Assembly (NCBI RefSeq): GCF_024433635.1
Contig: NZ_WNJZ01000010.1
Coordinates: 31,219 to 95,218 of the forward strand
Reading direction: 5' to 3'
DNA length: 64,000 nt
Origin: Ruminococcus sp. zg-924
Lineage (GTDB): Bacteria; Bacillota; Clostridia; Oscillospirales; Acutalibacteraceae
Below the pieces are notes generated by a model. That model saw only the letters and a program-made list of their open reading frames with translations. It was not told the DNA's origin and did no database searches. Shown piece by piece: positions 37,221-46,032 of this stretch (the first letter of the stretch is position 1; the number at the start of each line of letters is the position of its first letter). Made by a program: the position numbers and the translations under genes.

Positions 37221-39680
37221 TTATAGTATTGATTCGGGATTAACGTCAACATATACCGTCACACGGGAATACTTGCTGATTTTCCCGAAGTCAATAAGAA
37301 GCTGTGACAGCATCGTGCGGAAATTCCTGCTGTTTTTATATTTTAAAACTGTTTTATATCTGTATTTATTGCTAACTTTTTTTACCGCCGCAGCAGTAGG
37401 TCCGAGCACACGAAGCGGAAGCTGTGGGTAGGTTTCCCTTGCACTTCGGCACAAAAGACGAGTACACTCCTTAGCGGCGTTTGCCGTTAACAGCTCGTTA
37501 TCGCCGACAAAGCCTATCATACAAATATCGGAAAACGGCGGATACAAAAGGCTGCGACGCATTGCAAGCTCCGTGTTGTAAAATGCAAGATAGTCCTGCA
37601 TAGCGGAAAGATTTATTACGTAGCTGTCAGGAGTGAATGTTTGAATAACTGCCCTGCCGGGGCAATCACCTCTTCCGGCTCTGCCGACAACCTGTGTAAG
37701 CAGTGAAAAGCTGCGTTCAAAGCTCCTGTAATCGTCACTGTATAATATCTGGTCTGCCGACAAAACGCCTACAAGCGTGACATTCGGAAAGTCAAGTCCC
37801 TTTGCAACCATCTGAGTTCCAATTAAAATATCGTACTCTCCTCGCTTAAACGAGCCGAGCAAAGTTTCGTGTGAATTTTTACGCATTGTTGCGTCGGCGT
37901 CTAGGCGGAGTATTCTTGCGCCTGGAAGCAGAGCCGCCAAGGTTTCCTCTGCCTTTTGTGTTCCTGTTCCCGAAAAACGCAGTCCGTGCTCATGGCAGGA
38001 CGGGCATTTATCGGTTAAAGCAATTGAATAACCGCAGTAATGGCACATAAGGCGATTGTTAGCAGAATGATAGGTCAAAGAAATTGAGCAGTTGGGGCAG
38101 CTTACAACCTCCTTGCAATGGCGGCATGCGACAAACGTGTTGTAACCTCGGCGGTTGAGCAATAGAATAGACTGCTTGCCTTCGGCTAAATTCTCTTGCA
38201 GGCTTTGAAGCAAAACTGAGGAAACAACGGTTTTATTACCCTGCTCCAGCTCTATATTCATATCGGCAACAAGCACAGGCGGAAGCTGAGCCTTGCCGTA
38301 GCGTTTGCTAAGCGTAAAGAGAGAATACACTCCTGTTTGCGCCTTATAGTAGCTCTCAATGCTCGGAGTAGCCGAGGACAAAAGCAGCATACAGGAATTT
38401 TCCTTGCATCTGAACTTAGCAACCTCCCGTGCGTGATAGCGTGGAGTGCTTTCTGATTTATAGGTATATTCCTGTTCCTCGTCCATTATAATAAGTCCAA
38501 GGTTCTGAACAGGCGCAAAAACTGCCGATCTTGTGCCGATGGCGATTTTTGCTTCACCGCACCGCACCCTTTTCCATTCGTTTATTCTCTCGCCAAGCGA
38601 TAATGCGCTGTGAAACACAGCTACACTACCTCCGTAGCGAGCCTTAAAAATATTGATAATCTGCGGCGTTAAGGCAATTTCAGGCACCATTACGATTATA
38701 CCCCTGCCGTCCTTTGAAATCCTATCAATCAGTTTCATAAAAACCGAGGTCTTGCCTGAGCCTGTTACGCCGTACAAAAGCGACACACACGGCTTTTGGG
38801 TTTTGTATTTTTCACACAAGCCAAGGTAGGCTCTGTTTTGCTCCTGCGTCAGACTTATTTCCTGAACTGTTTCAGCATTAACTGACGGCTCAGCACTCTT
38901 GATAACCTCACGGTCAAAGTACCTTGCATAGCCCTTTTTCACAAGAGCGTCAACCACAGCCTTGGTGTATCCGGTAAAATATATTATTTCCTTTAAAGAA
39001 ATTTCGCCCGCCATTTTCAGAAGCTCAAAAACCTCTTTTTGCTTTGGCGTAAGGGCGTCTGCTTCATCATCAAAGGTGCAAAGCTCAACCATTTTTTCGC
39101 TCAAATCACCGACACATCTTACTGCGCTTTCGCTTGATTCAAGCACACCGCTTTTGCAAAGGTCATCAAGGAGCTTTGTGTTAAAATCAAGCTCAAAAGC
39201 CGAGCATATTTCCTGCCGTGATACAGAGTGGTTTGCCGAGCCGACAAAGGAAACTATTGCCTGCTCAGTATCATCAAGTATAAGCTTTCCTTTGTAATCG
39301 GCGTTAAGACAATATGTTTCCTTGATTTTATAATTGAAGCCTGCCGGCAGCATTGCCCTTGCCGCCTCGTAATAGGTGCAGAAATACTGCGATTTGATAA
39401 ACGCCGCAAGCCTTAACATCTCATCTGAAAGAAGCGGTTCCCGATCTAAAACGACTGATATTTTTTTTAGACTTTTTGTACTGTCGCCGTCACCGCTGAA
39501 AACGTCAAAAACAATGCCCTGACGTTGCTTTCTTGACTTTCCGAACGGTACAAGCACACGACAGCCGATAACGTTTTGCGCAGCGATATCTTCACCTATT
39601 TCGTAATCAAATAGCTTATCAAAGCCAAAGGCGGCGTTTTCAACCGCCACCCTGCAAATTTTCTTATTAATATCAGTCAT
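37221..39680 (-). CDS. priA: Primosomal replication protein N' (helicase PriA)
   Basis: An 819-residue replication-restart helicase. It has an N-terminal DNA-binding domain, Walker A GVTGSGKTSVF, Walker B IIMDEEQEYTYK, and the zinc-binding region with four CxxC pairs (CRHCKEVVSCPNC, CHYCGYSIALTDKCPSC). Motif II is DEEQ where DEEH is more common. It overlaps rpoZ by eight bases. Standard order in Firmicutes is gmk-rpoZ-priA-def-fmt, which is seen here. Confidence 0.95.
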   Translation of the reverse strand: MTDINKKICRVAVENAAFGFDKLFDYEIGEDIAAQNVIGCRVLVPFGKSRKQRQGIVFDVFSGDGDSTKSLKKISVVLDREPLLSDEMLRLAAFIKSQYFCTYYEAARAMLPAGFNYKIKETYCLNADYKGKLILDDTEQAIVSFVGSANHSVSRQEICSAFELDFNTKLLDDLCKSGVLESSESAVRCVGDLSEKMVELCTFDDEADALTPKQKEVFELLKMAGEISLKEIIYFTGYTKAVVDALVKKGYARYFDREVIKSAEPSVNAETVQEISLTQEQNRAYLGLCEKYKTQKPCVSLLYGVTGSGKTSVFMKLIDRISKDGRGIIVMVPEIALTPQIINIFKARYGGSVAVFHSALSLGERINEWKRVRCGEAKIAIGTRSAVFAPVQNLGLIIMDEEQEYTYKSESTPRYHAREVAKFRCKENSCMLLLSSATPSIESYYKAQTGVYSLFTLSKRYGKAQLPPVLVADMNIELEQGNKTVVSSVLLQSLQENLAEGKQSILLLNRRGYNTFVACRHCKEVVSCPNCSISLTYHSANNRLMCHYCGYSIALTDKCPSCHEHGLRFSGTGTQKAEETLAALLPGARILRLDADATMRKNSHETLLGSFKRGEYDILIGTQMVAKGLDFPNVTLVGVLSADQILYSDDYRSFERSFSLLTQVVGRAGRGDCPGRAVIQTFTPDSYVINLSAMQDYLAFYNTELAMRRSLLYPPFSDICMIGFVGDNELLTANAAKECTRLLCRSARETYPQLPLRVLGPTAAAVKKVSNKYRYKTVLKYKNSRNFRTMLSQLLIDFGKISKYSRVTVYVDVNPESIL

Positions 39681-39882
39681 TTACGTCCGGTTCAAGTATG
39701 CCGTAACGATGCTGTTTAAAATCCTCAACAGCCATCAATACAGGCTTCTTATCAGTAACAATACCTTCGTCATGAAACTCGGCGGCAATCTCTCTTGCTC
39801 TTTTTGCAACGCCAACTACCAAAGCGTATCTTGTTGTTCTGTTTGCTAACATATCGTCAATTGAAGGTCTTATCATATTCAT
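39673..39882 (-). CDS. rpoZ: RNA polymerase omega subunit
   Basis: A 69-residue protein beginning MNMIRPSIDDMLANRTTRYALVVGVAKRARE, the conserved omega core that binds the beta-prime subunit. An AAGGAG lies about ten bases ahead of the ATG. It starts two bases after gmk ends. Confidence 0.92.
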   Translation of the reverse strand: MNMIRPSIDDMLANRTTRYALVVGVAKRAREIAAEFHDEGIVTDKKPVLMAVEDFKQHRYGILEPDVND

Positions 39883-39883
39883 A

Positions 39884-40486
39884 TCAAAAATTCTCCTTTA
39901 TATAATCCTGCATATTTGCGCTTTTCAGCTTTTCACTGTCTATAATATTTAAAATATCACTAACACACTTGTTCATTTCGCCGCAGATAACTACATAGTC
40001 ATATTTATCCGCATATTTAAGCTCCTCATAGGACTGAGCCAAACGTGCAAGGATAACCTCCTCGGTTTCGGTTCCTCTGCCTCTCAGGCGCTTTTCAAGT
40101 GACTCTCTGTTTGGCGGAATAAGAAAAATTGAAATCGCATCAGGCATCTTCGCCTTTACCTGCGCACCACCCTGAACCTCTATTTCAAGGATAATATCCT
40201 CACCGCTGTTTATGCACTGCTCAATATACTCCTTTGGCGTGCCGTAAAGATTATCGCAGTACATAGCATATTCAAGCATCTCGCCGTTTTTAATCTTATT
40301 ATTGAACTCATCACAGGTAAGATAAAAATAGTTTACCCCGTGCTGTTCACCCGGTCTTGGTGAGCGTGTTGTCGCCGAGATTGAAAGCTTCAAATCAGGT
40401 CTTGCTTCAAGCAACGCACCAACTGTTGTACCTTTTCCCGACCCTGACGGGCCTGAGATTATAACAGCTCTTCCTTTATTATTCAT
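39884..40486 (-). CDS. gmk: Guanylate kinase
   Basis: A 200-residue kinase converting GMP to GDP. The P-loop is [13 protein letters not shown], followed by [20 protein letters not shown] and the [10 protein letters not shown] segment. I chose ATG 40486 (MNNKGRAV) because GGTGG is about nine bases upstream. The gene overlaps the end of remA by eight bases. Confidence 0.94.
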   Translation of the reverse strand: MNNKGRAVIISGPSGSGKGTTVGALLEARPDLKLSISATTRSPRPGEQHGVNYFYLTCDEFNNKIKNGEMLEYAMYCDNLYGTPKEYIEQCINSGEDIILEIEVQGGAQVKAKMPDAISIFLIPPNRESLEKRLRGRGTETEEVILARLAQSYEELKYADKYDYVVICGEMNKCVSDILNIIDSEKLKSANMQDYIKENF

Positions 40487-40730
40487 TTTCATCTGCCACC
40501 TTTGCGCTTTTGTTTTCAAAGCTCTCGGCAGTTTTTGCCGACAGCACTATCATATCGCAGTCGGTTATAATAACCGATTTTGTTTTTCTGCCATAGGTTG
40601 CGTCAACCAGCGTTCCTTGCTCCTTCGCATCCTGCACCATTCTCTTTATCGGTGCGGAATCAGGAGATACTATTGCAACAATTTTATCAGCCGACACAAG
40701 ATTTCCGAAACCAATATTGATTAACCTCAT
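40479..40730 (-). CDS. remA: Extracellular-matrix regulator RemA (DUF370)
   Basis: An 83-residue DNA-binding protein with the typical start [31 protein letters not shown] and the [14 protein letters not shown] stretch. In Bacillus it activates matrix and osmoprotection genes. It sits between yicC and gmk, the conserved context. The last ten residues are acidic and variable. Confidence 0.9.
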   Translation of the reverse strand: MRLINIGFGNLVSADKIVAIVSPDSAPIKRMVQDAKEQGTLVDATYGRKTKSVIITDCDMIVLSAKTAESFENKSAKVADENE

Positions 40731-40744
40731 AAATTCACCCCGAA

Positions 40745-41623
40745 TTACTCGATGTTTTGCAGCTGCTCCCTGATTTTTTCAAGCTCGCCCTTAATTTCAA
40801 CAACAATATGGGCAAGCTGTGCGTCCTGAACCTTTGAGCCTATCGTGTTTGTTTCACGGTTCATCTCCTGCAATATGAAGTCAAGCTTTCTGCCGATTGG
40901 TTCACTGCTGTCAAGCATAGCAAACATTTGGTCAAAGTGACTGCGTAGTCTTACTGTTTCCTCAGCAACTGCAACCTTGTCGGCAAAAATAGCCGCCTCG
41001 GTAAGAATTCTCTGCTCGTCAATATTTACTCCGCTGAGTATCTCCTTGAGCCTCTCTTCAAGTCTTTGGCGGTACTTTGTAACGGTTTCGGGGGATTTTT
41101 CCTCAACCTTTGAAACAAGCGATAAAATCGTTTCACTGCGGCTTAGAATGTCCTCCTTCATCTTAACGCCCTCATGTTCCCTCATTGTGATGAAACTTTC
41201 AAGCGCACTGTCCAAAACAGTTTTTACACTCTGCCAAACGGCGTCCTCGTCTTCAGGAGCTTTATGCACCGTGAAAATATCGTTAAAGCGCATAATATCG
41301 CTCACAGAGATTTCGCCGGCAAGACAGTAGCTTTCCTTAAGTTCCTTGAGTGCGGCAACATAGCCTGAGGCAAGAGAGTGATTAACAGACACATTCGCCT
41401 GCTTCTCCTCACAGTCGGTTATAGACACAAAAACATCAACCTTGCCCCTTGTGACCGATTTCTGGATATGAGCCTTTAGTTTTTCCTCTAAAAAAGCATA
41501 ACCTCTCGACACACGGCAGCCAAATTCAAAATAGCGGTGATTAACGGACTTTATTTCTACCGTAATTTCCCGTCCGTCAAGCTTTTTCTCGCTTCTGCCG
41601 AAGCCTGTCATACTTCTTACCAT
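40745..41623 (-). CDS. yicC: YicC/YloC-family endoribonuclease
   Basis: A 292-residue protein with the N-terminal [27 protein letters not shown] and the C-terminal DUF1732 portion ([25 protein letters not shown]). YicC-type proteins are RNA endonucleases reported to affect sRNA stability. It is the first gene of the yicC-remA-gmk-rpoZ-priA-def-fmt unit and lies just downstream of a promoter. Confidence 0.92.
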   Translation of the reverse strand: MVRSMTGFGRSEKKLDGREITVEIKSVNHRYFEFGCRVSRGYAFLEEKLKAHIQKSVTRGKVDVFVSITDCEEKQANVSVNHSLASGYVAALKELKESYCLAGEISVSDIMRFNDIFTVHKAPEDEDAVWQSVKTVLDSALESFITMREHEGVKMKEDILSRSETILSLVSKVEEKSPETVTKYRQRLEERLKEILSGVNIDEQRILTEAAIFADKVAVAEETVRLRSHFDQMFAMLDSSEPIGRKLDFILQEMNRETNTIGSKVQDAQLAHIVVEIKGELEKIREQLQNIE

Positions 41624-41673
41624 TTTACCATCCCATTCGCTATGGCGCAGTACACCAATTTATAAACACTATT

Positions 41674-41702
41674 ATAATACCATTTTTTGCATTTAATTGC
41701 AA
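41674..41702 (-). promoter_or_regulatory. Promoter of the yicC-to-thiN housekeeping unit
   Basis: TTGCAA (41702-41697) and TATTAT (41679-41674), 17-base spacer, about 55 bases before the yicC start. Back-to-back with the ansA promoter. Confidence 0.7.
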
Positions 41703-41741
41703 GGCTGAAAAAACATAAAAGTGTAAATATTGAGCTTAATA

Positions 41742-41770
41742 TTGATAAAAGCATTTGTTTGCTATATTAT
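41742..41770 (+). promoter_or_regulatory. Promoter of ansA
   Basis: TTGATA (41742-41747) and TATTAT (41765-41770), 17-base spacer, 35 bases before the ansA start. Confidence 0.7.
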
Positions 41771-41804
41771 AGTATTACACTATTTTTCTGCGAGGTGACT
41801 GACT

Positions 41805-42800
41805 ATGAAAAAAATATTGCTTATCACAACAGGCGGAACAATCTCCTGCGGCAGCGGCAACCAAGCCCTGTCCCCTGCGCTGTACGGCGCTGAGCTTTTA
41901 CATTTTATCACAGTTGACAGCGGCGTTAATATTGATTACAGCGACCTTTTATTTATTGACAGCACCTCTATAAAGCCTGAGCATTGGGAGCTTATTGCTG
42001 ACGAAATAACAGGCAAGGCTGATATATATGACGGATTTGTGATAACTCACGGAACTGACACGCTCGCATATACAGCGGCTATGCTTTCGTTTTTATTGTG
42101 CAAGTTAAACAAGCCTGTTATAATCACAGGCTCGCAGAAAACTATGTTTGAAGAAAACAGCGACGCACCCGACAATCTTACAAATGCAATTAAAGCCGCC
42201 TGCTGCGGTATTTGCGGAGTGTATATTGTGTTCGGCTCACGAATAATTTACGGTACTCGTGGTTACAAAGAGGAAACAGGAATTGGTGACGGCTTCGTGT
42301 CTGTCAACAAGGATTATGCGGGAAGAATAAAAAACGGCACAACACGCTTTTTCTGTGAAAACACAGGCTGTTTATACACAGGTGAACTGCCGTGCAGTAA
42401 AGAAAAAAAGCTTGACGCTAAGGTAATTTCAATCAACATTACTCCCGGAGATAACGGAGAGGTTTTAAAACTTTGCTCGGACTGCGGATATGACGGTATT
42501 GTGCTTTGCGGCTACGGCACAGGAGGACTTCCGAATAAGGCGTGGGAGGATGCGGTTGAATATGCTGTACAAAAGGGAGTTTTGCTTGTTATGGTTTCTC
42601 AGTGTCGGCATGGCGTCATCATTCCGTCGAGGTATGCCGTTGGGAACAGCTTAGAACGGTTAGGAATAATTTCTGCCTGTGATATGACCTTGGAAAGTGC
42701 CTACTGCAAGCTTTTGTGGCTTTTGAGCGTTTGCGAAAATCGCATCAAAGCGGCAAGGCTGTTTGCAAAAAATATATGCGAAGAGATAAATTTGGCTTAA
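41805..42800 (+). CDS. ansA: Type I (cytoplasmic) L-asparaginase
   Basis: A 331-residue amidohydrolase. The first threonine motif is LLITTGGTISCG, the second is FVITHGTDTLAYTAAML, and the C-terminal region carries GYGTGGLPNK. No signal peptide is present, which points to the low-affinity cytoplasmic AnsA type. It reads away from the yicC promoter and stands alone, with a GAGGTG ribosome site. Confidence 0.92.
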   Translation: MKKILLITTGGTISCGSGNQALSPALYGAELLHFITVDSGVNIDYSDLLFIDSTSIKPEHWELIADEITGKADIYDGFVITHGTDTLAYTAAMLSFLLCKLNKPVIITGSQKTMFEENSDAPDNLTNAIKAACCGICGVYIVFGSRIIYGTRGYKEETGIGDGFVSVNKDYAGRIKNGTTRFFCENTGCLYTGELPCSKEKKLDAKVISINITPGDNGEVLKLCSDCGYDGIVLCGYGTGGLPNKAWEDAVEYAVQKGVLLVMVSQCRHGVIIPSRYAVGNSLERLGIISACDMTLESAYCKLLWLLSVCENRIKAARLFAKNICEEINLA

Positions 42801-42828
42801 ATATGCCGCAACCGAGGTATTTCAACAG

Positions 42829-42857
42829 TTGCAAAGAGATAGAATTTGTGATAGAAT
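42829..42857 (+). promoter_or_regulatory. Promoter of yebC
   Basis: TTGCAA (42829-42834) and TAGAAT (42852-42857), 17-base spacer, 36 bases before the start. Confidence 0.6.
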
Positions 42858-42892
42858 AATTAGCGACAATTTTTTCGGGAGGATTTATATAT

Positions 42893-43627
42893 ATGTCAGG
42901 ACATAATAAATGGAGTACAATTAAGCAGAAAAAGGGTAAGAATGACGCCGCAAGAGCAAAAGTTTTTACAAAAATCGGCAGAGAGCTTGCTGTTGCAGTT
43001 CGTGACGGAGGCAGCGCAGACCCAAGCGTAAACTCAAAGCTTCGTGACTGCATTGCAAAGGCTAAGGCAAACAATGTGCCGAATGATAACATTGAAAGAA
43101 TCATCAAGAAGGCGTCAGGCGAGGGCAACGCTAACAACTACGAGGCTATTACATACGAAGGCTACGGCCCGGGCGGAATTGCTGTTATAGTTGAAACTCT
43201 GACAGACAACAAGAACAGAACAGCAGCTGACGTTCGCCACGCATTTGACAAGCACGGCGGAAACTTAGGTACACCCGGATGCGTTACATTTATGTTCGAG
43301 AAGAAGGGCGTTTTGGTTATTGACCGTGAGGAATGTGACCTTGACGAAGACAAGGTTATGGAGGACGCTTTAGAGGCAGGTGCAGCAGATTTTCAGGCTG
43401 ACGATGATGTTTTTGAGATTTTCACAGAGCCTGACGATTTCTCCGGCATTAACGAGGATTTAAGTGCTAAGGGCTATACCTTTGCGTCAGCTGAGGTTGA
43501 AATGGTTCCGAGCACCTACACAAAACTTACCGATGAGGATCAGCTCACAAAGATGCAAAAGCTTCTTGATATGCTTGAGGACAATGATGACGTTCAGAAC
43601 GTATGGCATAACTGGGAAATGGAATAA
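42893..43627 (+). CDS. yebC: YebC/PmpR-family DNA-binding regulator
   Basis: A 244-residue protein with the family start [25 protein letters not shown], the central [19 protein letters not shown] and an acidic C-terminal domain. This family includes transcription regulators and, in YebC2 members, proteins that relieve ribosome stalling. Length and N-terminus fit YebC I. A GGGAGG site is present. It is followed by its own terminator. Confidence 0.93.
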   Translation: MSGHNKWSTIKQKKGKNDAARAKVFTKIGRELAVAVRDGGSADPSVNSKLRDCIAKAKANNVPNDNIERIIKKASGEGNANNYEAITYEGYGPGGIAVIVETLTDNKNRTAADVRHAFDKHGGNLGTPGCVTFMFEKKGVLVIDREECDLDEDKVMEDALEAGAADFQADDDVFEIFTEPDDFSGINEDLSAKGYTFASAEVEMVPSTYTKLTDEDQLTKMQKLLDMLEDNDDVQNVWHNWEME

Positions 43628-43645
43628 TAATTTAAACTAACTTTT

Positions 43646-43672
43646 GGCGGGTGCTTTTGCACTCGCCTTTTT
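43646..43672 (+). terminator. Terminator of yebC
   Basis: A 9-bp stem with one G-T pair (43646-43654 with 43659-43667), loop TTTT, then TTTTT. Confidence 0.85.
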
Positions 43673-43681
43673 ACGGTGACT

Positions 43682-44632
43682 ATGAGAGAAATTATAATTA
43701 ACAAAAACGATTCGGGACAGCGGCTTGACAAGTTTTTGTCAAAGCATTTTACAACTATGCCCAAATCTATGATGTATATGTATTTAAGAAAAAAGTGCAT
43801 AAAGGTAAACGGCAAAAAGCCCGATATTTCGCTTAAGCTTAATCAAGGCGATGTTATAACGCTCTACATTAAGGACGAGTTTTTTGACGCTAAACCGAAG
43901 AAAAAGCAGTATGACTTTATGAAGGCACCAAAACAAATTGACATAATATATGAGGATGAAAATATAATAATCGTTGACAAAAAGCAGGGCGTTCTTGTTC
44001 ACCCGGATGGAAGCTACCATTTTGACAGCCTTGTTACAAGACTTAAACACTATCTTTACAGCAAAGGCGAATATGACCCCGAAAGTGAACAGAGCTTCTC
44101 ACCTGCCTTTGCAAACAGAATTGATCGCAACACAGGAGGTCTTGTTATAGGCGCAAAAAATGCAGAGGCTTTGCGTGAGCTGAATTTAAAAATTAAAAGC
44201 CGTGAGATTGAAAAGCTGTACCTTTGTGCAGCTCACGGACATTTTGACATTAAAGAGGACACCCTGAGCGCATATATGATTAAAAACGAAAAGCAAAACA
44301 AGGTTAAGGTATTGCAAAAGCCTGTTGACGGCAGCAAGACGATGATAACAAAGTACCGTGTTTTAGAAGAAAGAAACGACAATACCTCGCTTTTGGAGGT
44401 TGAGCTTATCACCGGCAGAACTCATCAAATAAGGGCGCATCTTGCAAGCATAGGACATCCGCTTTGCGGAGATGTTAAGTACGGCAAAAGAGAAAACGTT
44501 GACAGCGACTACAAATATCAGGCTCTGTACGCATATAAGCTTAGGTTTGATTTTAATGAAAGCGGCGGCGTTCTTGACTACCTCAACGGCAGAGAGTTTG
44601 AGGCTAAGAATGTCCATTTTGTGATGAAGTAA
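43682..44632 (+). CDS. RluA-family pseudouridine synthase
   Basis: A 316-residue enzyme with an N-terminal S4 RNA-binding domain (SGQRLDKFLSKHFTTMPKSMMYMYLRK) and the catalytic motif FANRIDRNTGGLVIGAKN, in which the Asp of RxDxxT(S)G is the nucleophile; TGRTHQIRAHLASIGHPLCGD follows. It isomerises uridines in rRNA or tRNA; RluC/RluD-type specificity cannot be settled. ATG 43682 was chosen, though a GTG six bases upstream is also open. The yebC terminator lies ten bases before it, so it may need its own promoter or read-through. Confidence 0.9.
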   Translation: MREIIINKNDSGQRLDKFLSKHFTTMPKSMMYMYLRKKCIKVNGKKPDISLKLNQGDVITLYIKDEFFDAKPKKKQYDFMKAPKQIDIIYEDENIIIVDKKQGVLVHPDGSYHFDSLVTRLKHYLYSKGEYDPESEQSFSPAFANRIDRNTGGLVIGAKNAEALRELNLKIKSREIEKLYLCAAHGHFDIKEDTLSAYMIKNEKQNKVKVLQKPVDGSKTMITKYRVLEERNDNTSLLEVELITGRTHQIRAHLASIGHPLCGDVKYGKRENVDSDYKYQALYAYKLRFDFNESGGVLDYLNGREFEAKNVHFVMK

Positions 44633-44658
44633 ATTATAAATATAAGTGAGGTATAACA

Positions 44659-45210
44659 ATGATTATTCTTGCTTCGGCTTCTCCACGCAGGCAGCAGCTT
44701 TTATCTTTAATATGCGACAGCTTCACGGTTGAGCCTGCCAACATAGACGAGTGCATAACAGAGGATATTCCACTTGAAAAAACACCTGAGTATCTTGCGT
44801 TAAAAAAGGCTGAGCATATTCACTTAATGCATTTTAATGATATTGTAATAGGCTGTGATACGGGAGTATTCATAGGCGGCATTATGCTTGGCAAGCCGAA
44901 AACAAAAGAAGAAGCCTGCAAAACCCTTAAAATGCTCTCAGGCAAAGAGCACAAGGTTATCACAGGCTGTTCTATATATTACAGAAATGAGGTTATTTCT
45001 TTTTCACAGACAACGGCTGTCGAGTTTTTCACACTTTCAGAAGATGAAATCAATGCGTATGTTGACACAGGAGAGCCGATGGATAAGGCAGGCGCTTACG
45101 GTATTCAAGGCAAAGGAGCTGCGCTTGTCAAGAGTATAAACGGAGATTACTACAATGTTGTCGGCTTACCTGTTGCGGCGCTTAAAAGAAGGATTGAGGA
45201 GATTATATAA
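44659..45210 (+). CDS. maf: Maf-family nucleoside triphosphate pyrophosphatase
   Basis: A 183-residue protein with the family start IILASASPRRQQLLSLI, the KAEHIHLM segment, IGCDTGVFIGG and the end region MDKAGAYGIQGKGAALVKSINGDYYNVVGLP. These hydrolyse dTTP/UTP or modified nucleotides and are linked to cell-division arrest. It lies 26 bases after the pseudouridine synthase gene, with GAGG before the start. Confidence 0.93.
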   Translation: MIILASASPRRQQLLSLICDSFTVEPANIDECITEDIPLEKTPEYLALKKAEHIHLMHFNDIVIGCDTGVFIGGIMLGKPKTKEEACKTLKMLSGKEHKVITGCSIYYRNEVISFSQTTAVEFFTLSEDEINAYVDTGEPMDKAGAYGIQGKGAALVKSINGDYYNVVGLPVAALKRRIEEII

Positions 45211-45349
45211 GATTTTGATTCTGTCACTGCGATGAATCCTCTTCAGCTTTTAAGAAACAAGTCAAATTAATATCATTGCCTGCGTTAACACAAGTCATCT
45301 TTATCATATTATGCTATACACAATGTACGGATTATCGACGGAAAATATA

Positions 45350-45379
45350 TTGATTTTTGCGCAGAATATGTGGTATAAT
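45350..45379 (+). promoter_or_regulatory. Promoter of the Rrf2-family regulator gene
   Basis: TTGATT (45350-45355), 18-base spacer, perfect TATAAT (45374-45379) with a TG extension (TGGTATAAT). The transcript would have a leader of about 12-15 bases, possibly allowing self-repression at the promoter. Confidence 0.75.
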
Positions 45380-45399
45380 TACATTTAGAGGTGAATTCA

Positions 45400-45837
45400 A
45401 TGAAGATTTCCACAAAAGGTCGGTATGCGCTGAGAATGCTGCTTGACCTTGCTATACACGCTGACGGCGGATATGTTGCACTGAAGGACATTGCAAAACG
45501 TCAGGGAGTTTCAAAAAAATATCTGGAGCAGATTGTTCCGCTTCTTAACGGAGCTGATTATCTACAAACAAACAGAGGTTATCAGGGAGGATATAAGCTT
45601 TCAAAATCGCCGGACAGCTATACTGTCGGCGAAATTCTGCGTACAACTGAGGGAGGTATCGCCCCTGTTTCCTGCTTGGAACAGAATCCGAACTATTGCG
45701 ATAGAAGCGGCGAATGTATGACGCTTAATATGTGGAAAGGTCTTTATAAGGTTATGACTGATTACCTTGACGGTATAACATTACAGGACTTGATTGACAG
45801 TCAAAGTGAAGAAGCCTTTGATAATTACTCTATATAA
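45400..45837 (+). CDS. Rrf2-family transcriptional regulator
   Basis: A 145-residue winged-helix regulator: MKISTKGRYALRMLLDLAIHA, IAKRQGVSKKYLEQIVPLL (recognition region) and TNRGYQGGYKLSKSPDSYTVGEIL. The segment CLEQNPNYCDRSGECMT has three cysteines spaced as in IscR-type [2Fe-2S] sensors, so it is probably an iron-sulfur or redox sensor. No isc/suf or cysteine-synthesis operon is adjacent in this window; it has its own promoter and terminator. Start at ATG 45400 with AGAGGTG seven bases upstream. Confidence 0.9.
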   Translation: MKISTKGRYALRMLLDLAIHADGGYVALKDIAKRQGVSKKYLEQIVPLLNGADYLQTNRGYQGGYKLSKSPDSYTVGEILRTTEGGIAPVSCLEQNPNYCDRSGECMTLNMWKGLYKVMTDYLDGITLQDLIDSQSEEAFDNYSI

Positions 45838-45851
45838 TCAAGAATAATTTT

Positions 45852-45885
45852 ATCCGGAATACGCTTTGCAGTATTTCGGATTTTT
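45852..45885 (+). terminator. Terminator of the Rrf2 regulator gene
   Basis: An 11-bp stem with one G-T pair (45852-45862 with 45871-45881), then a T-rich tail. Confidence 0.8.
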
Positions 45886-45988
45886 GTTTTGTAGGTATTT
45901 TTACATCTTATAACGCTTAAACTACATAATAATTCATATATTTTCCATAAAACTCAAATCCACTCTTTAATTTACAAAAAACTTGTGT

Positions 45989-45994
45989 TATAAT
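45989..45994 (+). promoter_or_regulatory. Possible -10 box of the L,D-transpeptidase gene
   Basis: TATAAT with a TG one base upstream, 39 bases before the start; the -35 (TTTAAT at 45966) is weak. Confidence 0.45.
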
Positions 45995-46032
45995 CAACTT
46001 ATTATCTTACGAAAGCAGCTTGGTGAATTTTG

